Below, piece by piece: positions 36,525-46,510 of a stretch of 64,000 nucleotides of DNA. The number at the start of each line of letters is the position of its first letter. Position 1 is the stretch's first letter. Source of the stretch: Steromphala cineraria (taxonomy: Eukaryota > Mollusca > Gastropoda > Trochida > Trochidae); contig OU744726.1 in the NCBI GenBank assembly GCA_916613615.1, positions 22,633,515 through 22,697,514 of the forward strand, written 5' to 3'. The position numbers and the translations under genes are program-made. The notes beneath the pieces are model-generated. The model ran no database searches, had not been told where the DNA came from, and was given only the letters and a program-made list of their open reading frames with translations.

Positions 36525-36674
36525 AATAATGCTGAGGAATATATGGATGACAACTTCTTTGTTCATTGTATGCGATGTTTGTATGCGACATTGTAGAACG
36601 ACACAAGAATCTGTGTCGAAACGTCGCATACAATGAACAAAGAAGTTGTCATCCATATATTCCTCAGCATTATT
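36525..36674. mobile_element. Foldback element with perfect 51-bp arms
   Basis: The left arm (36525-36575) begins AATAATGCTGAGGAATATAT and runs through ACAACTTCTTTGTTCATTG to TGCGA. The right arm (36624-36674) is its exact reverse complement, with no mismatch over 51 bases. The 48-base loop carries ACACAAGAATCTGTGTCGAA. A transcript would fold into a very stable hairpin. Related diverged copies are at 50321-50453, 33503-33610 and 30487-30722. Perfect arms in otherwise drifting DNA imply recent insertion, recent gene conversion between arms, or selection. Confidence 0.9.
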
Positions 36675-37555
36675 GTCATTCCAAATTCTAAAATGCCTCT
36701 CAAAGAAGTTATATCTATAAAATGGTGTCAGAAGCTCACAGGTTTTGATAAACGACAAAACATGATAAATCCAAAGAAACGGGAAAAGACAACTTGAGTC
36801 GTTTTCCCTTCCCCATAGTGTTTTTATTCGACAGTTTTGGGTTCTGAAAGTTAATATCTAAATGCTTGGAAACCCGAAGAACAAAATTACACTTTTATTT
36901 ATGCCTTTGGGATTAAATGTTACTAGCTACGTACCAAAATCCGGGACCACCTATGATATTTTTCTAGTATCTAAGTTGCAGCAGTACTGCCAAATTGAGT
37001 ACACTTGCATGGTACTGAAAATCGCGAGTACACCGCTCCTACACCGTGAACTACCAAGATTAGTAAATCGCATGATTGTTACTGTGGAATGGTGTAATTA
37101 AATACACCTTTCAATGTATATGTATATTTTCTAAAAGTTGGATGCGGTTTGAACGAGCCTTTTGTCATCTGCATGTAAAGTCGGATCCCCAAGAGTTATA
37201 GATTACATTACATCCCCAACTAATTTTATTCATGCACAAAACGATGTGATTGAGTAGAAGGTAATCGGTGCAAATATTCCTAGAACCCTTTAACTTTAAT
37301 ATCCAGGTTACCAAAGACTGACCGAATATTTCATCTATACTCTCTCAAGCTGCTCTTTTAACAGTCGGATATCCTCGCTGAGATGTCTCAATCAAAATAT
37401 GTCATCATTTGAAATGAATAGTCAATAAATCTAAAAAAGTAGTTTTTCCTAAAGTTGAGCTCTCATGTCTTCTTATAGACTTGCTTAGGCTTTTATCTTA
37501 TTCTAGGGTCTGACTGATAGACTAAAACTACGTTGTAATGGTAGTGCATGCTTTT
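36675..37555. other. Noncoding stretch
   Basis: Nothing recognisable. A 79-codon frame at 36862-37101 has no family features. Confidence 0.45.
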
Positions 37556-37803
37556 CTGACAAGAAGGTGTTTTCCACCAAGGAAATTACACACATTTTCC
37601 TTTTAACCTTGGTTGGATCTAGGGTTGGATTGAGGAATTATCAGAGGGAAATCTCACCTTGGAGATACTTATGTTGTTCGTGGGCTAGAAAAACTGAACC
37701 AGTTTTGTAATGATAAAATCAACCAGAAGTATAATCTCTTTTATATTTTCATTGCATAAACTCTACATGTAAAAAGCAGTAACAGTTGCTGGCAAGTGTT
37801 AAG
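37556..37803 (-). repeat. Decayed duplicate of the GH31 3' UTR
   Basis: About 250 bp match 38025-38296. Shared words include GATTGAGGAATTATCAGAG, GAACCAGTTTTGTA, TCTCTTTTATATTTT and GCAGTAACAGTTGCTGGCAA. The partner is the 3' flank of the glucosidase gene. In this copy the hexamer equivalent to its polyadenylation signal reads AATGAA instead of AATAAA. It is either the remnant of a tandemly duplicated gene end or a local duplication. Confidence 0.75.
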
Positions 37804-37815
37804 ACATACAATCAA

Positions 37816-37980
37816 AGTAAACCCAGCCTCAATGATACCCGATTCACTCCGATATCGACTCTACCGAGATGTAGTAGCGGGTCGCGTCAGCCCACCTTTC
37901 GCCGACCTATGACCCTCCAACATGATCTGTGCGAATGCAGACTATTGCGGCTTGGAACGACGATCCCTGATTGGTAAATT
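37816..37980. mobile_element. AGTAAACC-family element
   Basis: AGTAAACCCAGCCTCAATGA, ACTCCGATATCGACTC and GATGTAGTAGCGGGTCGCGT match the element at 17846-17967, and ATGACCCTCCAAC matches, inverted, 58975-59052. It is GC-richer than the flanks and sits between the two copies of the glucosidase 3' UTR repeat. No coding content is convincing. Confidence 0.65.
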
Positions 37981-38024
37981 CGATAAATTGGCTGACGAGA
38001 CCTGCTTTTATTATATGCGTTTTG

Positions 38025-38296
38025 GACAAGTGTGTCAACTCAAGGGAGTAATACAGATTTACCTCTTAACCTTGGTTTGATCCAGTGTTTGATTGAGGAA
38101 TTATCAGAGTCTATTTTCACTTTGGAGAAACTTAAATGTATGTAGTTCGTAGGCTAGAAACAAAGTGTATAAAACAGAACCAGTTTTGTATGATTAAAAT
38201 GATTAAAAGTAAGTATATTCTCTTTTATATTTTTATTGCATAAACCCGACATATAAAAAACAGTAACAGTTGCTGGCAAATGTAAAGACATATTGA
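38025..38296 (-). other. 3' UTR/flank of the GH31 gene
   Basis: The sequence immediately after the glucosidase stop codon on the minus strand. It carries a canonical polyadenylation hexamer at 38232-38237 and is duplicated at 37556-37803. Confidence 0.65.
38232..38237 (-). terminator. Polyadenylation signal of the GH31 gene
   Basis: TTTATT on the plus strand, which is AATAAA on the gene strand, lies about 85 bases beyond the stop codon. It is altered in the neighbouring duplicate of this region. Confidence 0.65.
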
Positions 38297-38321
38297 AGCG
38301 TTGTAAAATCTCTAAGCCTTG

Positions 38322-41126
38322 CTACCACGTAACTTTGAGTGGTTTTACAAGTTCAACCTTCATGTTGATTATAACCAGCGACTGAGCGGCATCATCGTAC
38401 TCAAACTCAGCCGTGACGTCGTTCACCGTCACACTAGAAGGTTTATTTTCTACTCCGTATATAAATATAATCTGTAAGTTCATCTCTCGTTTATATGTAT
38501 AGTCTCCAGCAATAACATTACTTTTAAGAACTTTGTTAGTTACTGAGAAGGACACATGACTGTATTTCTTCTCAACGACAGTGTTCAAAGATTGACCATC
38601 ATCCCAAAATAGCTCACCGGAAGCAGAACCATTGGTTCCCAAGGCAACCAAGAGAGAAAATGGCTCCATTCGTTGATCAACGGTTGTGGCTGCGGTAGGT
38701 TTGCTTGGAATGATTGAACCTCCGCGAATGTGCAGATTGATTTTCTCAAGAGGAGCGTCCAGAACGACATCGGGACCGACATTTGTGAGACGTGATCCGT
38801 TGTAGAAGTCGTACCAGATGTCGTCAGGGATGTAGGCGGTGACTGTTCTTGCACCTTCCTCCAGGACAGGCGTGATCAGGAGTGCCGAGCCCCACATGAA
38901 CTGGGTGTCTACTTCCTGCGCCTGGCCTGGGTACATGAAGAAAAGCGGACGTGCGATTGCCGTGCCGTCCACGTGACTTCTATAGAAGAGGGTGTAAAGG
39001 TAAGGTATGAGGGAGTATCTATGCTCAATGACCTCCTTCATCATGTCCCGGGATTCTGGGTCAAACGAGCCTGGGTCTTGATCCTTGGAACCTAACGAGT
39101 CGTGGTTCCTCATGAAGGGATAGAAGGCGCCGAGCTGGGTCCATCTGACACACAGTTCCGGTGTCGTACCTCCGCCAAACCCGCAGATATCGGCCCCTAC
39201 CAGCGGAATGCCGAACATCTGGAAGTTAAGGATACCTGGTATTGAGTAGTAGAGGTCAGGCCAGCCCGACCGGTTATCACCCAGCCAGTGTCCCCCATAT
39301 CTACCGGAACTTGGGAATGTGGATCTGGAAATCACGATACTTCTTTGGTTTTTTAGTTTTGTTAGAACACCCATTGTAGCTCTTGCTTCACTAAACCCGT
39401 ATAAACTGTGTACGTTGTAATGTGAAGATGGACTTTGAGTTGCCGATGGACATATGGTTTTAGCGTAAAGACTTCCGCCGTCGATGGTTGGAGGGATAAA
39501 GGGAGGTTTGTCTAATGAGTTATCAGTGCATCCTTTCGTTGATCCATCCACAAAATTGGAAGGTTCATTCATATCTGTCCACAGTCCATCATAAGGGATA
39601 TTGTTATGGTACCGTTTAGCCTCACGATACCACCATTCCTCTGCTTTTGGATGGAAGAAGTCGGGGAAGACTGTTTCTCCTGGCCACACCTTCCCGATAA
39701 GGTTCTTCCCTTCATGATCCTTCACGAAGATATCATCAGCTAGCCCGTCGTCGTAGGGAGGGTAGGAGCCGGGAGTTCTGACACTGATGCCCGGATCTAC
39801 GATTATGACGTACTTCTGGTTGTTCTTGTGAAGGTCGTCCACAATAGCCGGCAGTCCTGCGTACGATTCGTTGTCGTAGGTCCAATCAAGATGCGCGGAC
39901 ATGTAGTCGATGTCATTCCACTGGACGTCGTAAGGGATGCGTGCTTCTCGGTTCCGGTCGATGACCTTTTTCAGTTCTGCTGCACTCATGTAGCCGTATT
40001 TACACAGATGGTACCCGAGAGCCCAGTAGGGTGGGAAGTAAGTTTTGCCGATAAGACTGACATACTGACGCACAACATCGTCCGGGGACGGTCCTGTGAA
40101 GATGTAAAAGTCGAGGATGCCGCCGATAGTCCTGTAGGTCAAGGCCGTTGAATCGCCATGAGGCTGCAGAGCCACCTCCATGGCGTTACTGTTGAGCAGG
40201 AAGACACCGTGAGCGTTATTCTGGCCGTCAAGGTTCATGTAGAACGGGTGTGATCCGTACAGGTTTTCCTTTAAGGTTGGTGCTTGATCTCGAGCCCAGA
40301 ACACGACCTTGGTCCACTGCGTATTTAACCTGAAGCTAGTTCTATGTTCTCCTAGTCCGTATATGTTGCTTGTAGCGAGCTGGGTCCCGATCTGAAGGAA
40401 CTGATCCGCGTATATCAGCGGAACCACTGAGGAATCAAACAGGATTTCGCCGGTAGACTTCCTTCGTACTAATATTGAAAAAGGGTCTGTGTTTAGCGAT
40501 ACGTAATAGTCAGGATTGGGGGCTTTGATTTCTCCTTTCTGAAGATCAATCGGCACTTGATATCTCGGATTTTTAGAATCAGCCAGTTTCACACGCAACC
40601 GCTGATCCGTCTCAAATGTTATTTCCAATGCAAGTTCCATGACGTCATCAGGGTAGGGAGACTTGGTCGTCCTCTGCAGTACTGCCGTCATACCAGTGCT
40701 TGTGTTCCGGGAGGAAGCGACCTTGTACGTGTTGGCGAAGTTCCGGGGGAAGTAGCAAGCCGGAACCCCCTCCCCTGCCGACGTATCCCAGCAACACCCC
40801 CGCTCTCGACATTTCGTCTCAGTAGAATCGGCCGTTTCCGGCCAACAGTCGAACCGATCCGAGTCGAATGTGACGTCACATATAGGATCCGCAGCGAGGG
40901 TCGCATTGGCTTCGTTGCTATGGCCGCATTGGAAGTAAGTCAGGAAGTTATTGAGCTGTGTCGGATACAGGAGACACAGCGAGGTGAAGGCAAACAACGT
41001 GAATGTTACTGTTACGAGACATGCATCAACACACTTCCCACGTCGGGTTAGTCCCAGTCGCAGCTTACTCCGAGGTACTGGGGTGTAGATCAAGGCTTCT
41101 CGGTCTTTTAGCGCTGTCTTCTTCAT
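38322..41126 (-). CDS. GH31 alpha-glucosidase with trefoil domain, type II membrane protein, single exon
   Basis: 934 residues. The short basic N-terminus is cytoplasmic, followed by a membrane anchor at about 34-55. A P-type trefoil domain with its six-cysteine pattern, including the paired cysteines CRERGCCWD, spans about 82-126. The GH31 N-terminal, barrel and C-terminal beta domains follow. The catalytic nucleophile is Asp518 in WTDMNEPSNF, and the acid/base is Asp617 in HWLGDN. Substrate-site words GLGEH (258-261), WNDIDYM and FMRNHDS are present. This architecture matches lysosomal acid alpha-glucosidase and the sucrase-isomaltase/maltase-glucoamylase family, which release glucose from alpha-1,4 and alpha-1,6 glucans. 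The N-terminal anchor without a cleavable signal favours a cell-surface or lysosomal form; which one cannot be decided. N-glycosylation sequons are frequent. Vertebrate relatives have many introns; this gene has none, and it appears intact from start to stop. Confidence 0.96.
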   Translation of the reverse strand: MKKTALKDREALIYTPVPRSKLRLGLTRRGKCVDACLVTVTFTLFAFTSLCLLYPTQLNNFLTYFQCGHSNEANATLAADPICDVTFDSDRFDCWPETADSTETKCRERGCCWDTSAGEGVPACYFPRNFANTYKVASSRNTSTGMTAVLQRTTKSPYPDDVMELALEITFETDQRLRVKLADSKNPRYQVPIDLQKGEIKAPNPDYYVSLNTDPFSILVRRKSTGEILFDSSVVPLIYADQFLQIGTQLATSNIYGLGEHRTSFRLNTQWTKVVFWARDQAPTLKENLYGSHPFYMNLDGQNNAHGVFLLNSNAMEVALQPHGDSTALTYRTIGGILDFYIFTGPSPDDVVRQYVSLIGKTYFPPYWALGYHLCKYGYMSAAELKKVIDRNREARIPYDVQWNDIDYMSAHLDWTYDNESYAGLPAIVDDLHKNNQKYVIIVDPGISVRTPGSYPPYDDGLADDIFVKDHEGKNLIGKVWPGETVFPDFFHPKAEEWWYREAKRYHNNIPYDGLWTDMNEPSNFVDGSTKGCTDNSLDKPPFIPPTIDGGSLYAKTICPSATQSPSSHYNVHSLYGFSEARATMGVLTKLKNQRSIVISRSTFPSSGRYGGHWLGDNRSGWPDLYYSIPGILNFQMFGIPLVGADICGFGGGTTPELCVRWTQLGAFYPFMRNHDSLGSKDQDPGSFDPESRDMMKEVIEHRYSLIPYLYTLFYRSHVDGTAIARPLFFMYPGQAQEVDTQFMWGSALLITPVLEEGARTVTAYIPDDIWYDFYNGSRLTNVGPDVVLDAPLEKINLHIRGGSIIPSKPTAATTVDQRMEPFSLLVALGTNGSASGELFWDDGQSLNTVVEKKYSHVSFSVTNKVLKSNVIAGDYTYKREMNLQIIFIYGVENKPSSVTVNDVTAEFEYDDAAQSLVIINMKVELVKPLKVTW

Positions 41127-41138
41127 GTTTCTATCTTG

Positions 41139-41165
41139 TCAGCATATCTGCAAGAGAGCCGCCAT
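41139..41165 (-). CDS. Possible 8-codon upstream ORF of the GH31 gene
   Basis: Minus strand: ATG GCG GCT CTC TTG CAG ATA TGC TGA (peptide MAALLQIC), ending 12 bases before the main ATG. The same bases AAAATGGCGGC match a YY1 site. TCTCTTGCAG could instead be a splice acceptor for a noncoding first exon, which would remove this ORF. Whether it is translated is unknown. Confidence 0.35.
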   Translation of the reverse strand: MAALLQIC

Positions 41166-41200
41166 TTTCTCATCATGTGACTATCATATGACCGAGGTCA
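41156..41200 (-). promoter_or_regulatory. Probable GH31 promoter region
   Basis: On the gene strand the YY1-like AAAATGGCGGC lies about 35 bases upstream of the start codon, with GTCACATGAT and TCATATGA E-box-like words just upstream. YY1 sites commonly lie at the start of short 5' UTRs. No TATA box is evident. Confidence 0.4.
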
Positions 41201-42649
41201 AGGTTCATTGCTCGCTTATGGACCCTATTGTATAGCATGTAGGCCTATGCTAATAATTGTAGATTTAAGTGTGCGATGTAGGCCTATCTATTTATCAGAT
41301 ATGTATCTAGCCTATTTATCTATGTTGCATATAAGGATTTCCGTGTAGGCCTACATCTGTACAATGTCGAGATATCTCGTCTAAAGATAGAGAGGTTTCT
41401 GTTAACAATTCTAAGTAACCGCCAAAATTAAGATAAGAATACATGTATGATATCAACTATTATCATTGCAATCATGAGCAAGACGAAAACAAAATGTCAA
41501 TAGAAATACAATCGCAGACCCTATAAATGGTATTTCATGCATATGGAATGAAACTTTTCATGCATATTTCAGTGTGATTCAAATAATTCAATAATGTCAC
41601 GTATGGCTATTTGGTATGACTGAACGGCAACTAAGAAATGCAGATTTTAACGTAGATTCAACAATTTGGTATAACGATTGAGAACTAGTCTGTTATCTAG
41701 ACCCTAAAGCAAAACAAAATATTAAAGGAGCCTTCTTAAGCCTAGAATATGTTGGCAAGTCTAGATGCCTCAGCTTTCGGAAGTATTGTTCAGGGCTCCT
41801 TTCTATTTCCTTTTAAATAAAAACTCAAAATAATAAAATTAGCAAAGAACTCTTTTTTTCCAGGGACTAAATGTAAGTCTAATTGAGAACAAATAGAACA
41901 AAATAAATTCCTCTAAATACCTTAAATGAGTGAAATGGTTGGATTTTATATAAATGTTAGAATTATGGTATTAATGCATTTTGTATTGACTGTATTACAT
42001 CTTTGTAAATATCATTTTACATTTTTTATCTCTCATAACTCCACATGGAGTGTCTCAAATGTTACTAAAGGCCCATTCTCACGGTGCGACCTGTAATAAC
42101 TACTTGTAGTATCGATCCGAGATGCAACGTGAGACTACCCGAGTGTGTTATTTTGTAGGCGAGAAATAAACTCTTTCTCTCTGTCTGAGTGAAGAGGAAA
42201 GGGAGGGGAAGGGGTTGCTAATGAAACTTTCACATACCTTTTGTTTTACATACATATTTGTTTGTTTAAATATTTCACAATACCTTTACGCAAATGCACC
42301 GAGAATGAAATGTGTTCTCCTTTGTGTTGTACATAGACTTCTAACTGACGTCAACAGAACAGCTTGAAGTCGTTGACGTATTTCCCAACAAACAATGTAG
42401 TTTACGCAATGGGCATTTTTGATTACATTCATATACTCGGTAGCGTCAGTCTAGTTCATTGCCACATTATATGTAAGGCTTAAAGTTAACATTTAAAGAG
42501 CCGCTGTATAACCTTTTTTAAATATATTTTTCATAAGATATTGGTCAAATAACTATATAACATAAATATTAGGCCAAAACAGCAACGATACACAGTTTCT
42601 CAATGAAGCTACAGCTAAGTAAACATTGCGTAACAAGGCGTCTGCTCGT
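41201..42649. other. Noncoding stretch
   Basis: No gene. TAGGCCTA occurs three times between 41240 and 41352. A purine-rich run, GAGGAAAGGGAGGGGAAGGG, lies near 42191. Confidence 0.45.
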
Positions 42650-42797
42650 CGCCGTCCAGCGACAAACCAAAACAAGGCTGAGAGGTGACGGGCAGGGGAT
42701 ACCGGAAGTGACGTGGCAGTAGGCGAAGCGTTCGTCTGCTTATATGGAAAATGGTAGGCGAAATCCGTAGTTCTGCGTTTTCCAAGCGATTAACAGT
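42650..42797 (+). promoter_or_regulatory. Promoter-like ETS/CRE region upstream of the THAP relic
   Basis: ACCGGAAGTGACGTGGCA at 42701-42718 combines a consensus ETS site (CCGGAAGT) with a CRE-like TGACGTGG. It lies in a CpG-rich patch (CGTCTGCTCGTCGCCGTCC) that ends at the THAP start codon, an arrangement typical of housekeeping-type promoters. Function is inferred from motifs only. Confidence 0.5.
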
Positions 42798-43003
42798 ATG
42801 TCATATCATTGTGTTGCTGTCAACTGTCCTAAAATATCTCCTGATGAAGTTTCCGTAGACAAATTCCCATCACATTGATCGTTTCACGCCAAATTGACCC
42901 GCTGTGTAAGGTCAAACAGAGCAATGTGACAATCTACATCGAACTCACGTGTTCCGATCACTACACCGATTTTCTGTTTCCAGCTCGCATTTTCACTGAA
43001 TGA
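42798..43003 (+). pseudogene. Broken THAP zinc-finger domain
   Basis: From the ATG the frame reads MSYHCVAVNCPKISPDEVSV, then DKFPSH, a TGA stop, then SFHAKLTRCVRSNRAM and a second TGA. After a frame change comes ELTCSDHYTDFLF. This matches the THAP plan: C-x4-C near the N-terminus, the hydrophobic-FP step, a basic R-x-VRxxR helix, and the final C-x2-H in CSDHY. THAP domains bind DNA in transcription factors and P-element-like transposases. Two in-frame stops and one frameshift break it, so it is a pseudogene unless the assembly is wrong. A promoter-like patch still sits directly upstream. I see no downstream coding remnant. Confidence 0.75.
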
Positions 43004-44796
43004 ACAGTTTGGCATGCAGAGAAAAAAGAGATTAGTAAAATATAAAACATAGCACAATTTTTTTGGCTGATTTATGGTAATAATCCGAATTTACAATGCT
43101 CACATTTAGATTTGAACGTTGTGTAAAAAGGTTGAATAAACAATGACATTGGTCTGCAGGTGTTATTTACTTTCTTTAGATCAGATACTCACCTATTACA
43201 CAATTACTTTATTGTCTATCGTATTTCCTGTCTGTTTCCTAATTAAAAGCTATCAAATGATGACTATAGAAGGTAGGTTATATAATGCACAATCATCAAC
43301 ACCTGGCTATTTTATGACATCAGCTTATTAGGTAACATCAAATAGCAATTGTATTCCTTAACGTCCCTTTTTTCTCCGATTGGTAAATTATAACCTGTTG
43401 AAATTAGAAATACTGTTTTGCTCTATCTGATAATTATTTTGAATAAGGTTCATTTAATAAATCTTCATTCTGTTGGGCCATGTATCGGGTATTGTTGTGA
43501 ACAATATCTCTTCTATGTACAAGAGTGAAAACATTAAGATTGTCAGTGAAATGCCCTATTAAAATAATGTTTTAAACAAGACATCAGTCATCATCCAATA
43601 CATGCCTTTCATTGAGAAATGTAACTTATCCGTCACTAAATGAAATAACTAAGAAAAACGCATTTTTTTTTTTATCCTGTTACAAAATGAAGTCAAAGGC
43701 ATTTAAAAAAAATTGGTTTAAATGTATAAAAAATAGTATTGTATAATAACATCCTTTCTGTTGTGCTACTAAAGTTATATTCACTAACAACAAACAACTG
43801 TGTACGAAGATAAAACGGTTCACACGTGAGCAATTGTTTATGACGAAAATACATCCGGGTTCTCACGTGCAGTCTTATGACAACATTGCGCAAATCGAGA
43901 CCAGCTACATGCTGTAGCATTATGCGCACAACTTCGTTTTTAATGAGGGTCTTACATTTTCATCAATACAAATTGCCAGTTGATTAAATAAACTACCGAT
44001 TTATTGAAGGTTTGAGATGTTGGGATGTTGTTTAGGGTGTTTAATCAACGGTTAAACATTGAGCTGTACTGTTAGCTTGTGTTGTTTTACATAACGAGGG
44101 CACACAACGGGGTATCACATCGCCTACTAACACGTCACGAGGCAGTCACGCTTCAGTGCGTTTTATTCTGTTCGCCGGCCCAATTAGGCAGTGTTATGTA
44201 TACAGTCGTAATTAAGCCGTTTCTAGGTCGATTTCAGTAATTTAAAGTTGAGTCAATGTCAAATTGTAATCACTATTTCACGAATCCTGAAAGTTGCCAT
44301 ATAGCATTTCAGTCCATCTTTAAAATTACTAAGGTTTCTCTGCTTTGCTTTTAGTTCAAACCCGACATTACTTCACATCGAACATCATTCAACAATGAAG
44401 TCAAGCCAATCAGAAGTAACAACTAGAGAAAGCAGTATTCAGGATCAGTCCTTATTTTGATGGTCGTTTAGAAATATAGCTTCATGTGAGTTAAGAGACA
44501 GTTTACGTCGTGAATTTTCATGATAAAGAAGTGTTTGTAAATAGATGCTTGACTTGACTTAATAACAAATTAAAAACCTCATTATCTTGGGAATATCAAA
44601 TTTGACGGATTAAATTTTATAGATGCATATATATGTGTCGTTCGGGTTAGTACGACATTTGATTGTTTCTTGTTGCCCCCTTGAAGCGTATTTACTGTGC
44701 TTTTTACGACACAACAACATCATGAGCAATATGTTTCAAATGAAGGAAGATTAATTCTATGCATTGATGAAGTTTTTAGGAAAAAAGAGGGATGCT
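43004..44796. other. Noncoding stretch
   Basis: No supported gene. The part 44090-44240 is GC-richer (CACGTCACGAGGCAGTCACG, GTAATTAAGCCG) and may be regulatory. Confidence 0.45.
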
Positions 44797-44946
44797 AGGA
44801 AACGTGAATCTTATATTGTTAAATTTTGATACATTTACCAAAATGTATTAAAGTGAATCTATTTCTCTAACTCTAATGATTAAAATGTGTTCACACTGTA
44901 TTGGCTGAATGTATTTTTTGCTCAATATGTATCTACGACTTCGGAT
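44797..44946 (+). repeat. Local direct repeat, copy 1
   Basis: AAATTTTGATACATTTACCA, CTAATGATTAAAATGTGTTC and TATGTATCTACGACTTCGGAT recur in order, with changes, at 45144-45296. The copies are about 350 bp apart and well diverged. Confidence 0.65.
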
Positions 44947-45143
44947 AATCGGTTGTTGCCATGTTGGATGTTTTATTCGTTTTGTACATACGAATATTGC
45001 AACAAAACTGTTACAGAACGAGGCTATCGTTATGAGAAATGTAACGCAATATCCTTAGCAATGTGTTTTATATGAAGTAGGGTTTATACCATGCACTGTG
45101 AAGGCTTTGTGAATTCACATCTTCTATTAAAATAAAAAGGTCT

Positions 45144-45296
45144 TAGGAAATGGAAATGTAAAATTATAAAATTTTGATACATTCACCAAAGTGACAATAT
45201 TTTTTTTAACTCTTATGATTAAAAGTTGTTTACACTGAACTTTCTGCAAGAATTTTTGCTTGATATGTGACCCCGTCTTCTACGACTACGGATTGT
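45144..45296 (+). repeat. Local direct repeat, copy 2
   Basis: Partner of 44797-44946: AAATTTTGATACATTCACCA, CTTATGATTAAAAGTTGTTT and TTCTACGACTACGGAT in the same order. It has an insertion before the last word. Confidence 0.65.
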
Positions 45297-46299
45297 GTTT
45301 GTGTTTTATGTATGTTTTACCTTCTTAATTCAATTCACATACACGAATGATCAATGACGACTTTTAAACAAATACAAATTGGGAAATATGGCTTTTTGTG
45401 TTTATGTCTTTAATTGAAATAAATGCACATACAGGAACATCCCCGACTGAATTTTACACATCCTATCTTAAGTCTCCCTTATGCATTTTTGTACTTTTTC
45501 ATGCAAACACTATCTTTATACGAGCATCAAAGGTCAAATGTGTGTTTATTGACAATAATGTCGATATGTCTCATTCTGGCAGAATTGCGTTTTTTACATT
45601 TAGGAAAGAAAAGGTCGTCATTGTAGATTTGACAGGGTTAAATCTTGCTTTATATCCCACAATAACCTTCTTTCCTTTTAAAATCTCCACAAGATGTAAA
45701 ACTATACAGACGCTAGATAACTTCAGAAAAGCTCGACTTCGGGTAAATTTGGACGAATTCGTGACGTGCTTGAACAAGAGATGAGAAGAGAAGACAAATA
45801 TGGTAAACCTAATTGTGAAAATAGAAGAAGAGTTTACTTACCAAGGCCGTAAATATATAATTACGTTGTTGTGTAAGTTGTTTACTGTTGTATGTAATGT
45901 GACATATGTCATTTTGTGACTTGAATAACCGAACGGTCGACGCTCACATACTTATATACGTTGTTATATTTCACCATACATGGTTATAAACATCGTATTA
46001 AGATGGACATTAACGTATCGACGTCCTTGGTTGACTCACGGGATGTAGAGCATCTTCACTGCAACGATTCTTGATTGACAATTTGTATTAAAAGAGCTGT
46101 AATTTAGACTTCCAGTCTCAGCGTTTATTAAGAACTGTTCTTAAGAAAGCTAGCGACAAGGCGACATATATACATGAAGGAAATATCATGTGCAAGATTA
46201 TTCAAATAATTTATCTTTCACATTCACCCTTCCAGTAATCTAACAACCATCGTTACTTATTTATCAACATTACTGGGCTATGTATCCTATCTCTTCCCT
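45297..46299. other. Noncoding stretch
   Basis: No supported gene. The 128-codon frame at 45398-45784 overlaps open frames in two other readings and has no domain, so I treat it as chance. Confidence 0.45.
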
Positions 46300-46510
46300 C
46301 CTCAATCCGTCCGTCCATTCATCTATCGATCCATCCATCCAATCGTTCGTCCATCAGCCAATACATGTATATCCATCCATCAAACCGTCCATCCGTCCGT
46401 ATGTCCGTCAGCCCACCCATCCGTTATTACATCCATCCATCCGAACGTCCATCCATCCATGCAATATACCATCCATCCATTATCCATCCGCCCAACCAAT
46501 ATGCACCAAC
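46300..46510 (+). repeat. Degenerate CCAT-rich low-complexity tract
   Basis: About 210 bp of CATC/CCGT tetramer-like repeats with many substitutions (CCATCCATCC, CCGTCCGTATGTCCGTC). Proline/serine/isoleucine-rich frames across it are products of the repeat. Confidence 0.85.

Noticed and set aside
40557..41051. 164-codon plus-strand frame opposite the glucosidase
   Set aside because: Antisense shadow of the GC-rich N-terminal coding part of GH31.
45398..45784. 128-codon frame
   Set aside because: Three frames on both strands are open together here, with no domain and no codon bias, so chance is likely.
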